Below are positions 25,908-34,821 of a stretch of 64,000 nucleotides of DNA, piece by piece. The DNA is taken from positions 310,001-374,000 of the forward strand of contig NZ_CP014691.1 of the NCBI RefSeq assembly GCF_002005465.1, in the 5' to 3' direction. The position numbers and the translations under genes were made by a program. A model generated the notes under the pieces. That model was not told the origin of the DNA. It saw only the letters and a list, made by a program, of their open reading frames with translations, and ran no database searches. Within the stretch, counting starts at the first letter, position 1; every line of letters begins with the position of its first letter. This DNA is from Neoasaia chiangmaiensis. GTDB taxonomy: Bacteria > Pseudomonadota > Alphaproteobacteria > Acetobacterales > Acetobacteraceae.

Positions 25908-26879
25908 ATGTCCGAGACGACCACCAAAGCGCCGGTAACGGTGCTCACCGGCTTTCTGGGTGCCGGGAAAACCACGCTGCTCAATCATATCCTGTCGGCC
26001 GAACATGGGCGAAAATACGCCGTGCTGGTCAACGAGTTCGGTGAACTCGGCGTCGATGGCGATCTGGTCGTGGATGCGGACGAGGAGGTTTTCGAGACCA
26101 ATAACGGATGCATCTGCTGCACCGTGCGCGGCGACCTGATCCGCATTCTCGGTAGCCTTCTGCGTCGCCGGAACAAGTTCGACGGGATCATCGTGGAGAC
26201 TACCGGACTCGCCGATCCCGCGCCCGTGGCGCAGACTTTCTTCGTGGATGAAACGTTGCGTGAAAAAGCGCGGCTGGATGCTGTCGTGACCGTGGTGGAC
26301 GCGTACAATATCCTTCAGACGCTGGATGAAAGTCATGAGGCGGTCAATCAGATCGCCTTTGCGGACGTCATCGTGCTGAACAAGATCGATCTGGTCGATG
26401 CAGCAAGGATCGAGGAGATCCAGGCCCGAATTCGCAAGATCAATGCCAGCGTCCAGATCCATCCGGTCAACCGCGGCGATATCGCCATGAGCGATATCCT
26501 CGACCGTGGCGGTTTCGACCTGAAACGCGCCCTGGCGACGATGCCGGACTTTCTCGAAAACAGCGACCACAGCCATGAGGAGGGCGTCACTAGCATGTCG
26601 TTCTCGGTTAACGAGCCGCTTGACGAGGCACGTTTCCAGGCCTGGATCGGGGCGATCCTGCAGGAGCAGGGACCGGATATCCTTCGTTCGAAAGGCATTC
26701 TGAATTTCGAGGGACAGAAAGACCGCTTTGCCTTCCAGGCCGTCCATATGATGGCGGACGGCGATTATATCGGCCCGTGGAAGGACGATGAACCGCGCGT
26801 CTCGCGGCTCGTGTTCATCGGTCGAAATCTCAACCGGCCGCAGCTTCGCCGGGGCTTCGAAAGCTGCCGCGCAGCATGA
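25908..26879 (+). CDS. CobW/COG0523-family GTPase (metal chaperone type)
   Basis: 323-residue G3E GTPase. Walker A is VLTGFLGAGKTTLLNHIL at residue 14; the metal-binding CxCC is present in NNGCICCTVRGDLIR; Walker B-like IVETTGLADPAPVAQ and the base motif VLNKIDLVDA follow. The C-terminal CobW_C domain spans about 215-315. Characterised relatives insert or deliver Zn2+ (ZNG1/ZigA type) or Co2+ for cobalamin. There are no cob genes here and no His-rich tail, so Zn chaperoning is the likelier guess. Its stop overlaps the WD40 gene start (ATGA). Confidence 0.9.
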   Translation: MSETTTKAPVTVLTGFLGAGKTTLLNHILSAEHGRKYAVLVNEFGELGVDGDLVVDADEEVFETNNGCICCTVRGDLIRILGSLLRRRNKFDGIIVETTGLADPAPVAQTFFVDETLREKARLDAVVTVVDAYNILQTLDESHEAVNQIAFADVIVLNKIDLVDAARIEEIQARIRKINASVQIHPVNRGDIAMSDILDRGGFDLKRALATMPDFLENSDHSHEEGVTSMSFSVNEPLDEARFQAWIGAILQEQGPDILRSKGILNFEGQKDRFAFQAVHMMADGDYIGPWKDDEPRVSRLVFIGRNLNRPQLRRGFESCRAA

Positions 26880-27910
26880 GCGGGATTGTCGAACTCCTGG
26901 TCTCGCGCGGCGCGGAACGCCGTGTCGACGTGCCCATAAGCGCAGTCGCCTGTTCGCGTGACGGTCAGACCTTCGCTGTCGGAACCGTGGAGGGGGAAAT
27001 CTATCTGATTTCCGTCGCGGTTCTGCGACAACCGGAAGCATGGCAGCGCGTGGAAGCGCATGACGGCGCGGTACTTTCCCTCGTGGCCGATACAGGCAGT
27101 GGCGGTTTTCTGAGTGGTGGTGAGGACAACCGGCTTGTCCGCACGGCGGCTGACGGCGCGACGACCGAACTTCATAAGGGCCGGCGCTGGGTCGAGCACG
27201 TCGCAAGCACGTCGACGACCATTGCTTTCTCCGTCGGCAAACAACTGGAACTTCGCGACGCTTCCGGTGAAAAGACCCTGAAGGGGCTGGATCACCCTTC
27301 GTCGGTTACGGGTATCGTTTTCGATGCCAAGGGCAAGCGTGTCGCTGCATCGCACTATAACGGTGTTTCGATGTGGTATGTGCAGGCGAAGGTCGACAAC
27401 GTGCGCCCGCTTGAATGGAAAGGTAGCCATATTGGCCTTGCCATTCATCCCGGCGGGGAGGCGCTGGTCAGTTCCATGCAGGAGAACGATCTGCATGGCT
27501 GGCGTCTGTCAGATGGCCACAACATGCGGATGAGCGGCTATCCGCGACAGGTCGCGTCCATGGATTTCACGCGAAACGGTCGATGGCTCGCGACGTCGGG
27601 TGCGGACTCGGTTGTCATGTGGCCGTTCTTCGGCGGGGGACCGATGGGCAAACCGCCATCCGAGCTTGCAAGGTTGCCCGGTGTTTTCTGCTCGCGGGTC
27701 AAGGCCCATCCGAAGCACGACATGGTTGCGGCCGGTTTCGAAGACGGCACGGTGTTGCTGGCCGATACCGGATCGGAGCGCGTTCTGCCTGTCTGCATGG
27801 AAGGACGGGGCAAGATTACCGGGCTCACCTTCAGCCCGCAGGGCGGCTACATGGTTTTCGGCACCGAGGACGGCGCGATCGGGGCGATCGATCTGTCTTC
27901 CACGGGTTAA
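26876..27910 (+). CDS. WD40-repeat protein coupled to the COG0523 GTPase
   Basis: 344 residues, cytosolic, with seven or so beta-propeller blades: ISAVACSRDGQTFAVGTVEG, HDGAVLSLVADTGSGGFLSG, HPSSVTGIVFDAKGKRVAAS, VASMDFTRNGRWLATSGADS and KITGLTFSPQGGYMVFGTED. Such propellers scaffold protein contacts. The ATGA overlap with the GTPase suggests fixed stoichiometry and a shared task, perhaps binding a metal-enzyme client. Function otherwise unknown. Confidence 0.87.
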   Translation: MSGIVELLVSRGAERRVDVPISAVACSRDGQTFAVGTVEGEIYLISVAVLRQPEAWQRVEAHDGAVLSLVADTGSGGFLSGGEDNRLVRTAADGATTELHKGRRWVEHVASTSTTIAFSVGKQLELRDASGEKTLKGLDHPSSVTGIVFDAKGKRVAASHYNGVSMWYVQAKVDNVRPLEWKGSHIGLAIHPGGEALVSSMQENDLHGWRLSDGHNMRMSGYPRQVASMDFTRNGRWLATSGADSVVMWPFFGGGPMGKPPSELARLPGVFCSRVKAHPKHDMVAAGFEDGTVLLADTGSERVLPVCMEGRGKITGLTFSPQGGYMVFGTEDGAIGAIDLSSTG

Positions 27911-27916
27911 TGGCCA

Positions 27917-27944
27917 GACCCGGCGACAGGATTGTCGCCGGGTC
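27917..27944. terminator. 12-bp hairpin between convergent WD40 and aminopeptidase genes
   Basis: GACCCGGCGACA, loop GGAT, TGTCGCCGGGTC: a perfect GC-rich stem seven bases after the WD40 stop and 14 bases from the aminopeptidase stop. Probable terminator for both strands though no clear U tract follows. Confidence 0.6.
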
Positions 27945-27958
27945 CATGGAATTCTCAT

Positions 27959-30595
27959 TCAGTCTCCATGTGATGCCAGCCATTGCCGGGTCTGTGTCTG
28001 AATGCGTTCCGCGACGGCTGTTCGCGCACCAATAGCGTCCAGCGCGCGGGCCGTAGCAATCCGGGCGCCCGTGGTTTTCTGCGAAGCCGGATCGTTCTTC
28101 AGTTGCTCTGCGATTGCGGGATTCGACGTTGCGCGGGCGACGCCGGCCAAGAGCCCATCCTGCGACCATGGCGCGAGATGTGCGCGTATTTCGCTTTCGT
28201 GCTTCTTGACCAGTTGCCAGACCAGGTCCGGATTGCCGCTCTCTGCCGCAATCGCCGAGAGCGCCATGGCGATGCGCCCATCCGGAATGGCGCCGCTATA
28301 CGTCAGTTCCACATTACGTTCGATCAAGGCAGGGTCCGTTACGTGCGCGAGTGCGTTGAACAGACGCAGCTTCATCTCCGTGCTCTGCGCGTTCCGGACT
28401 TTTGTCGCCAGGAAGTCGTACGTGGCATCGTCGGCATGGCGTGCGGCAATCCCCGTGACGGGCGCTACCAGATTCGCGCGCAGGGATGCGGGATCGGTCT
28501 GCCAGGATTTGAAGCGCCGTTGTGCCTCGGCAATGACGGACGGGTCTTCCAGTTCCCCCAGTTCAGCGATCACGGACGGACGCAGCATGTCGTCCAGCAC
28601 GCTTTCGCCCGGCTTCGGGTCCCAGCCGAGCCGGTTCATGGTGGGGTTCAGAACGCGCCGCGCGAAATCCTGGAAAGCCGGGCGTGTGGCTTGATGACGC
28701 TCGGCATCGTTGATCGTATCGAGACGCTCGATAACATCCTCGAGTACGGCGATATCACGCTCGTTTTCGCCGGGCAGGGCGCTGGTGAGATCGAGATAGA
28801 CCGAAAGCGTTGCTTCTCCGGCTTCGAACAAGGCATATTGATCGCCAAGCAGGTTGGCTCGATCGACAGGTGCGAACGTGGCGAACGATTTCATCAGCGG
28901 TGCCAGGGCACGGGTATCGTAATGGACCCGATAATAACCGCTTTCGCCCAGATCGAACTTCAAAGGCGCCTCACATGACGGCACGGTCATCGTCGCAGGC
29001 TGTGCGCCAAGAACAAGCTTTCGGGTTTCCAGACCAGGGCCGCCGGCAATGACCGGCACGTTCCAGCGTAGTGCGCGAGGATGGGGATCGTGAATCGCGA
29101 AGCGGCTTTGCGTCAGCGTATAGACACCTTTGCCGCTCTGGCATGTAAGCGCGACATTGATCTGGGGAATGCCGGGCTGTTCGACGAAACTGCGTGCGAC
29201 GCGACCGACATCCTGCCCTGATGACCGAGCCAGGGCGTCCCACAGGTCCTGACTGGTCGTGTTGTTATAGGCGTGGGATTTCATGTAGATGCGCATGCCG
29301 TCCCGGAACGTATCCTCGCCGAGCCAGCCTTCGAGCATGCGGATGACGAGTTCACCCTTGCCATAGCTGATGCTGTCGAAAGCGGAGTTCGCTTCGCTGA
29401 CATTGTGGATGACCTGCTGGATGGGATGTGTCGTCGGCAAGGCATCCATCGCCATCGTGTGTTCGCGAGCGTCATGCTGACGCGGCCAGATGTCCCAGTC
29501 CGGATTCATCTTGTCGGTGGCCTTGATCTCCATCCAGCTCGCAAAGCCTTCGTTCAACCAGATGTTGTCCCACCAGCCCATCGTCACGAGATCGCCGGAC
29601 CATTGATGGGCCATCTCGTGCGCCACGACTTCATAGATGAGTTCGCGCGTGTGTGGCGTGCTGTTGTGCGGATCGAAAAGAAGGACGTTGTCGATATAGG
29701 TCAGGGCACCCCAGTTCTCCATTGCGCCAGCCTGGTAATTGCCGGGTATGGCGATCATGTCCATCTTCGGGAGCGGATATTTCGTGCCGAAATACGTGTT
29801 GTAGTAAGGCAGGATCTTTTCCGCGGCCCCGAGGGCGTATCTTCCCTGCTCCTGCAATCCGGTTGGCGCGTAAACGCCGATTGGCGTTCCATCTCCATTG
29901 CCGTGAACGGCTGACATGTCCCCTGCCACAAGCGCCAGCAGATAGGTCGACATGCGGGGCGTGGTCTGGAACGACACGCGCTTGGCGTCCGGTCCGGCTG
30001 CTGTCGTGGCTGTCACGGGCATGTTGCTGACAGCGACGTCTTTGGATGGCAGGGTGACGTTCAGCTGGAAGGTTGCCTTGAATGCCGGCTCGTCCCAGCC
30101 GGGAAACATCCGGCGCGCGTCTGCCACCTCGAATTGCGTGACGAGCATACGCCTTGGTTTGCCGTCGGGAGACTTATAATCGTCGATATAGATGCCATTC
30201 GGCGTTTCGATAATCGGTCCGGTATAGTCGATGGCCAGCGTGTGGTGGCCGGCAGGCACGGGCTGTGCGAATGTCAGCGTGGCAGTCTGCGCGTCATCGT
30301 CCTGCCTGATCGCGGCGACCATGCCGTTATCAAGTCTGGCGCTGGAAAGCTTGAGACCGGCCTGATTGAGCGTTACGCTTCTGGAGGGCGAAGCGACGTC
30401 CAGTGAAATCGTCTCCTTTCCGCGCAAGCTCAGACGGTTCAGGTCCGTCGTGATATCGATCATATAGGCTGTCGGGATAACATTTTTCGGAAGTTCGCCC
30501 GGTGCCGAAGCAAAAGAAAAAGGAGCCTCCGCGAAAGCCGACGCGGTAAAGGGAAGCCCGGCCATGAGCGTGGTGAGGGCCAATAATCGGCGCAT
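27959..30595 (-). CDS. Exported M1-family metallo-aminopeptidase
   Basis: 878 residues from ATG 30595, starting with a signal peptide (LLALTTLMAGLPFTASAFAE), so it acts in the periplasm or outside, unlike cytosolic PepN. The M1 signatures are present: GAMENWGAL for the substrate N-terminus, the zinc motif VAHEMAHQWSGDLV with the third ligand in LNEGFASWMEIKA. An ERAP1-like C-terminal helical domain follows. It should release N-terminal residues from peptides. The frame is open 34 codons farther upstream, but that part is not signal-like. Confidence 0.93.
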   Translation of the reverse strand: MRRLLALTTLMAGLPFTASAFAEAPFSFASAPGELPKNVIPTAYMIDITTDLNRLSLRGKETISLDVASPSRSVTLNQAGLKLSSARLDNGMVAAIRQDDDAQTATLTFAQPVPAGHHTLAIDYTGPIIETPNGIYIDDYKSPDGKPRRMLVTQFEVADARRMFPGWDEPAFKATFQLNVTLPSKDVAVSNMPVTATTAAGPDAKRVSFQTTPRMSTYLLALVAGDMSAVHGNGDGTPIGVYAPTGLQEQGRYALGAAEKILPYYNTYFGTKYPLPKMDMIAIPGNYQAGAMENWGALTYIDNVLLFDPHNSTPHTRELIYEVVAHEMAHQWSGDLVTMGWWDNIWLNEGFASWMEIKATDKMNPDWDIWPRQHDAREHTMAMDALPTTHPIQQVIHNVSEANSAFDSISYGKGELVIRMLEGWLGEDTFRDGMRIYMKSHAYNNTTSQDLWDALARSSGQDVGRVARSFVEQPGIPQINVALTCQSGKGVYTLTQSRFAIHDPHPRALRWNVPVIAGGPGLETRKLVLGAQPATMTVPSCEAPLKFDLGESGYYRVHYDTRALAPLMKSFATFAPVDRANLLGDQYALFEAGEATLSVYLDLTSALPGENERDIAVLEDVIERLDTINDAERHQATRPAFQDFARRVLNPTMNRLGWDPKPGESVLDDMLRPSVIAELGELEDPSVIAEAQRRFKSWQTDPASLRANLVAPVTGIAARHADDATYDFLATKVRNAQSTEMKLRLFNALAHVTDPALIERNVELTYSGAIPDGRIAMALSAIAAESGNPDLVWQLVKKHESEIRAHLAPWSQDGLLAGVARATSNPAIAEQLKNDPASQKTTGARIATARALDAIGARTAVAERIQTQTRQWLASHGD

Positions 30596-30699
30596 TCTGA
30601 ACAAATCCTTGTCTGGTCGGCGAGTCGGCCGCGCGTATATCGCGATGACCGCCTGATATTGATACGATGACATATCGATGGCATGAGGCAAAGGCACTC

Positions 30700-30905
30700 A
30701 GTCCGCCCGTAGGTATTTCCCGAAAAGGAAAATATTTACAAGTATTATACAATTTATATGAAGAATATGTATTTCATTTCATTATGAAAACGCGGGTTTG
30801 ATTACTGAATAATTGCGGTGGATAGATGTAATCGCGCTTGATCGAACGCCATTTCCTTACGTTCGACGGCTGTCTTTCTCATCCGGCAGGAGAACGGTGC
30901 CTCTC
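30700..30905. other. AT-rich intergenic segment
   Basis: About 200 bases between the aminopeptidase gene and the hpnR remains. Bases 30722-30812 are markedly AT-rich (long runs of A, T and TA steps) against a GC-rich background. I see no gene in it. It may hold the promoter of the former hpnR gene and the aminopeptidase gene. Confidence 0.4.
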
Positions 30906-31494
30906 ATGCGACTGCACGCGATTCATCCCGGCGCGCTCACATACAGAGATGGTCCTTCGGCTGGAACCGCTGGGCGCGAACTCGTCGCGGACGCCGCGCA
31001 TGCCACGGGTCATGGTGTTCGGATCGTTGACCTCCAGATCGAGACCCACCGGGACTTATGGCGGATGATGGAGGATTTCCAACCGTCTGAACATACGAGA
31101 CTATCGCCTGTTCGATATCCAGCATGTGGTCATGCCGGCATGCGTCCCACGTCACGAATTTTATGAGAAACCGGTCAAGGCGCAGCAGGTGCTGAACATG
31201 CAACACATGGGACTCGCCGCTCTAAAAGATGCGAGCGGCATTGCCGCACACCTGGCCGCCAAAGGTCAGACGAATTTCCCGAATATGCTGTGGAAGTTCA
31301 ATACCGTCTTCAATTCGAAGCTACAAATCGCTGATTACGCCCGCACACCCCATTACGAGATGGCAGTGCAGCCGGAGGCCATGACGCAGATTAAGCGGAA
31401 AAAACTTTATATCCATGCTCCGGCAGGACGACGCAGGCGTTCGATCGACGATGTGACGGAGAAATTTGTCGATGAGACCCGGGCGGCATCCTGA
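30906..31494 (+). pseudogene. hpnR: Remnant of a hopanoid C-3 methylase (radical SAM, HpnR)
   Basis: Two ends of one gene remain. The 5' part from ATG 30906 reads MRLHAIHPGALTYR, then in the next frame EMVLRLEPLG, then in the first frame RELVADAAHATGHGVRIVDL. This is the N-terminal B12-binding start of HpnR (LRLEPLG-x-ELVA-x-AAR-x-x-GHEVR-x-IDLQ-x-E) with two compensating frameshifts. After about 31080 the sequence jumps to the C-terminal part in another frame: IRDYRLFDIQHVVMPACVPR, VLNMQHMGLAAL, TNFPNMLWKFNTVFN. The roughly 300 residues between, including the CxxxCxxC radical SAM centre, are gone. The protein cannot be active. Confidence 0.7.
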
Positions 31495-31512
31495 TTCTCC
31501 GAGGTGTGATAC

Positions 31513-33753
31513 TCACCCAGGCCAGGACTTGAGCGACACGACATTGCCGCCCGATGGCTCGTCATTCGTTGCGGATGTCGAGGCTGAGTCCTGCAGGATG
31601 CCAACGATCCGTCGTATGAGATTATCGCGAGAGAAGGGCTTGCCGATCAGGTTCACACCGTCATCAAGACGACCGTGATGAACGATGGAATTCTCGGTGT
31701 AACCGGACATATAGAGCACCGGCACATCGGGGCGAAGAGCGGCAACCCGCTGCGCCAGATCACGTCCGCGCAGTTCGCCGGGCAGCATCACGTCGGTCAG
31801 AAGGAGGTCGATCTCCCCGATATGGGTGCCGAGGAGGCGCAATCCTTCCTCGCCGTCCGCGGCACTGATGACCTTGAAACCGAAATCTTTCAGAATGGCG
31901 ATCGTCACCTCGCGGACGGCGGCTTCGTCCTCCACGACCAGGATCGTCGCCGCAGATGACGGCATGACAACCGGCTCGATGGACTGCGTCGATGTCGCCT
32001 GCGCTTCTTCGATGGAACGGGGTAAATATAGTCTTACCGTCGTGCCGGCATCGACCTCGGAATAGATTTTGACGTGGCCGCCGCTTTGCTTGACGAAGCC
32101 GAAGACCATGGCCAGTCCGAGACCCGTTCCCTTGCCTTCGGCCTTGGTGGTGTAAAACGGTTCAAACACACGGCTGACGATTTCCGGTCGCATGCCGTGG
32201 CCGGTATCCGATACGGCGACCATCGTATAATCGCCGGGCGTCACCTCCGAATGCAAACGCGCATATTCTTCGTCCAGAACGACATTCGCGGTCTCGATCG
32301 TCAGACGACCGCCGTCAGGCATGGCATCACGGGCGTTCAATGCGAGGTTGAGCACGGCGTTTTCGAGCTGCGCGGCATCGGCCATTGCGGGCCAGAGACC
32401 GGCACGTTCGACATAGCGGATATCAATATGCTCGCCGAGTGTCCGGGTCAGCAAGGGCACGAGATCGGGCAAGGCTGTTGCAAGATCGATCGGCTTTGGC
32501 GACAGCGGTTGCTTCCGCGCGAAAGCCAGCAACTGTGCCGTCAGGGTCGCGCCGCGCCTGGCGGCCCATGAGGCGCGTTCGATCTTCTTTTGCAGATCGG
32601 GCGCGTTCGCCAGCTTGCTGTTCACGAGCTCCAGATTGCCCAGAACAACCGTCAAGAGGTTGTTGAAGTCGTGCGCGATACCGCCGGTCAACTGGCCTAT
32701 GGCTTGCATCTTCTGCGACTCCCGCAGAACAGCCTCGGCCTGGGCGCGTTTCGTCATGTCCGTCAGCGTCAGGATAAATCCGCCATCCGGCATTGGCGAA
32801 CGTCGGATCTCGACCTGGCTGCCGTCGCTGCAATGGCGGCTGTAGACGATGGACTCGTTTCGCTTGGGACGGGAGAGGCGCAATTGCGCTTCAGTTTCCA
32901 GAAATTCCCCTTCCGACTCAGCCAGGTAGTCGACAAGCGTCGTGTAGGATGTCCCATTCCGAACTAGGGCTTTGGGTAATTTCAGCAACGACTGGAAGCA
33001 GGCATTCCAGTTCACCAACTGCCGGCTTGGGGAAAAAACGCCGACGCCTTGCGTCAGGCTGTCGAGCGATGCCCGCAGCTGGGAGGCAACCTGACGCTGC
33101 TGTGCTTCGAGCACATAGGCATTCGACCACGCCCGGTTCAACATGCGCGCGGCCCAGACCAGCGCGATGGCGGCAAGGACTATACCGCTGATTACCAGCC
33201 AGCGCACCCGTATGGCGCGTGTGTCCGCCGTCTGCTGATGCTGTGCCAACACGATATTTTCGTGCTGCGTCATCTTGTCCAGTATGGCGACGATCGCAAC
33301 CGTATAGTTTCGCCCCGCATCCGTATTGACGGCGGTAAGGGCGGCATCCAGGCCGACTGTGCGTCTGAGCACGATCGTCTGCGCCAGTTCTTCCAGTTTT
33401 TTCTGCAGGATGGGGTCGAGTGCCGCAATGCTGTCGCGTTCGATGCTATCGTCGTTCGCCAGTCTCTGTAGCTTGCCCGCAAGGCGGGTTACGTGTGCGA
33501 TGGAAGAATTGTAGGGGGAGAGATAGGTGTCGCGGCCAGTCAGAAGATAGCCACGCTGTCCCGTCTCCGCATCGCGGAGCGCGATATTCAGATCCTTGAT
33601 CGTCAGCAGCACGTCATTGGCGCGCTGCGTCCATAATCGCGCCGAGCGCGCCATGTCGATCTGATTCCACGTGGCACCACCGACCAAAGCGAGGACCGCG
33701 ATCAACATGATGAGCACGGTCAGATTGGCGCGTGCGACAAGGTGTTTCGTCAT
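31513..33753 (-). CDS. CHASE3 hybrid sensor histidine kinase with C-terminal receiver
   Basis: About 746 residues. Order: TM helix (LTVLIMLIAVLALVGGATW), periplasmic CHASE3 domain (ALRDAETGQRGYLLTGRDTYL), second TM (WLVISGIVLAAIALVWAARM), a PAS-like region (LTQGVGVFSPSRQLVNWN), HisKA with phospho-His in GGIAHDFNNLLTVVLGNLEL, HATPase (NLALNARDAMPDGG; FEPFYTTKAEGKGTGLGLA), and a receiver (ILVVEDEAAVREV; LLLTDVMLPGELRG). ATG 33753 is preferred over ATG 33786. It has no adjacent regulator gene other than the LysR, so its output partner is unknown. Confidence 0.9.
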   Translation of the reverse strand: MTKHLVARANLTVLIMLIAVLALVGGATWNQIDMARSARLWTQRANDVLLTIKDLNIALRDAETGQRGYLLTGRDTYLSPYNSSIAHVTRLAGKLQRLANDDSIERDSIAALDPILQKKLEELAQTIVLRRTVGLDAALTAVNTDAGRNYTVAIVAILDKMTQHENIVLAQHQQTADTRAIRVRWLVISGIVLAAIALVWAARMLNRAWSNAYVLEAQQRQVASQLRASLDSLTQGVGVFSPSRQLVNWNACFQSLLKLPKALVRNGTSYTTLVDYLAESEGEFLETEAQLRLSRPKRNESIVYSRHCSDGSQVEIRRSPMPDGGFILTLTDMTKRAQAEAVLRESQKMQAIGQLTGGIAHDFNNLLTVVLGNLELVNSKLANAPDLQKKIERASWAARRGATLTAQLLAFARKQPLSPKPIDLATALPDLVPLLTRTLGEHIDIRYVERAGLWPAMADAAQLENAVLNLALNARDAMPDGGRLTIETANVVLDEEYARLHSEVTPGDYTMVAVSDTGHGMRPEIVSRVFEPFYTTKAEGKGTGLGLAMVFGFVKQSGGHVKIYSEVDAGTTVRLYLPRSIEEAQATSTQSIEPVVMPSSAATILVVEDEAAVREVTIAILKDFGFKVISAADGEEGLRLLGTHIGEIDLLLTDVMLPGELRGRDLAQRVAALRPDVPVLYMSGYTENSIVHHGRLDDGVNLIGKPFSRDNLIRRIVGILQDSASTSATNDEPSGGNVVSLKSWPG

Positions 33754-33828
33754 ACTACTCAGGGAACCTAGCAGAAATCCGAACATCGGATTCGGAATGA
33801 ACGTGTAATCGCATCCGCAGCGACATAT

Positions 33829-34728
33829 CTAGGACGCCTTATCGCACAACGACCGCAAAATGCGTTCAAAATTCGCCACCGGCCCCGAAGAAGGCCGATT
33901 GTGGAACGCCAGCGCGATCGTCGAGCGTGGCGCAGGTCCGACGATGGGGTGGAACGTCGCGCCTTCCGCATGGATCTGGTCGAGATATGCCGGCACGATA
34001 CTGACCCCCATACCGGCCGCCACCATCGGAACGGTGGCGGCAATCTGCGGCGCGGATTGTCCCAGTCGCGGCGTGAACCCTGCCTGTTGGCATGCGGCGA
34101 TGATGGCATCGTAGAACCCGGGGCCGAGTTCGCGCTCGAACAGGATGAAGGGCTCATCAGAAATATCGTTCAGATGCAGGCAGCGTCGTCGCCACTTGTC
34201 GTGGCCTTTGGGTAAGGCAATGACCGTGCGCTCCTGCATCAGCGGCACGACGACGATATTCGGATCCGGTGCGGGCGGCCTGATGATGGCGATGTCCACT
34301 CGTCTGTCATGCAGGGCCTCACAGAGGGCCGGGGTGTTGCTTTCCTCCAGCGTGATGACGATCTCGGGCCATTTTTCCCGAAAGGCGCGGATGGCATTCG
34401 GGATGATCGGCAATAACGAGACGGCGCCCGCCATGCCGACGCGCAGGCGTCCCTGCTCGCCCCGCGCGAGACCACGGGCGAGGGAGAGGAACTCCGCTTC
34501 CATGGCGAGTATCGTGCGCGCCTGTTCGATCAGGATGCGGCCCGCTTCGGTTGGCACGGCACCTTGTCTCGAACGGATGAAGAGCACCAGCCCAAGTTCT
34601 TTCTCGAATGCCCGTATCTGCTGACTGAGCGGTGGCTGTTCCATATGGAGTTGGAACGCCGCGTGCGTGAAGCTGCCCGCTTCAGCGATGGCAACGATGT
34701 ATCGGAGGCGGCGAAAATCCATATCCAT
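33829..34728 (-). CDS. LysR-family transcriptional regulator, divergent from pdc
   Basis: 299 residues. N-terminal winged helix-turn-helix: DFRRLRYIVAIAEAGSFTHA, then QLHMEQPPLSQQIRAFEKEL and PTEAGRILIEQART. A LysR effector-binding domain follows (VGMAGAVSLLPIIPNAIRAF; MLVAAGMGVSIVP-like PMVAAGMGVSIVPAYL). The start is either ATG 34728 or ATG 34722. The divergent arrangement with pdc is classical for LysR regulators, so control of pdc is a reasonable inference. Effector unknown. Confidence 0.88.
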   Translation of the reverse strand: MDMDFRRLRYIVAIAEAGSFTHAAFQLHMEQPPLSQQIRAFEKELGLVLFIRSRQGAVPTEAGRILIEQARTILAMEAEFLSLARGLARGEQGRLRVGMAGAVSLLPIIPNAIRAFREKWPEIVITLEESNTPALCEALHDRRVDIAIIRPPAPDPNIVVVPLMQERTVIALPKGHDKWRRRCLHLNDISDEPFILFERELGPGFYDAIIAACQQAGFTPRLGQSAPQIAATVPMVAAGMGVSIVPAYLDQIHAEGATFHPIVGPAPRSTIALAFHNRPSSGPVANFERILRSLCDKAS

Positions 34729-34761
34729 ATCCAATTCATATGGAAAACATCGAATCCATAT
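34719..34761. promoter_or_regulatory. Four CCATAT half-sites at the lysR/pdc divergent promoter
   Basis: CCATAT occurs at 34719-34724, 34725-34730 and 34756-34761, and its complement ATATGG at 34738-34743. ATATGGA-N10-TCCATAT (34738-34761) is a perfect 7-bp inverted repeat, a spacing that suits LysR dimers. The two left boxes lie at the LysR start codons. Probably operator DNA for autoregulation and pdc control. Confidence 0.5.
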
Positions 34762-34821
34762 ATTGGACATTCATGTAACCCATGGCCCATTGTCTTTGCA
34801 AGATCAGGAAAGGGATGAAAC

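Noticed and set aside
25863-27206. Minus-strand frame of about 450 codons opposite the COG0523 and WD40 genes
   Set aside because: Shadow of two well-supported genes; no start signal or domain.
31126-31494. 122-codon frame taken as an independent hypothetical gene
   Set aside because: It matches the C-terminal end of HpnR in frame with upstream codons that lack any start; better read as part of the pseudogene.
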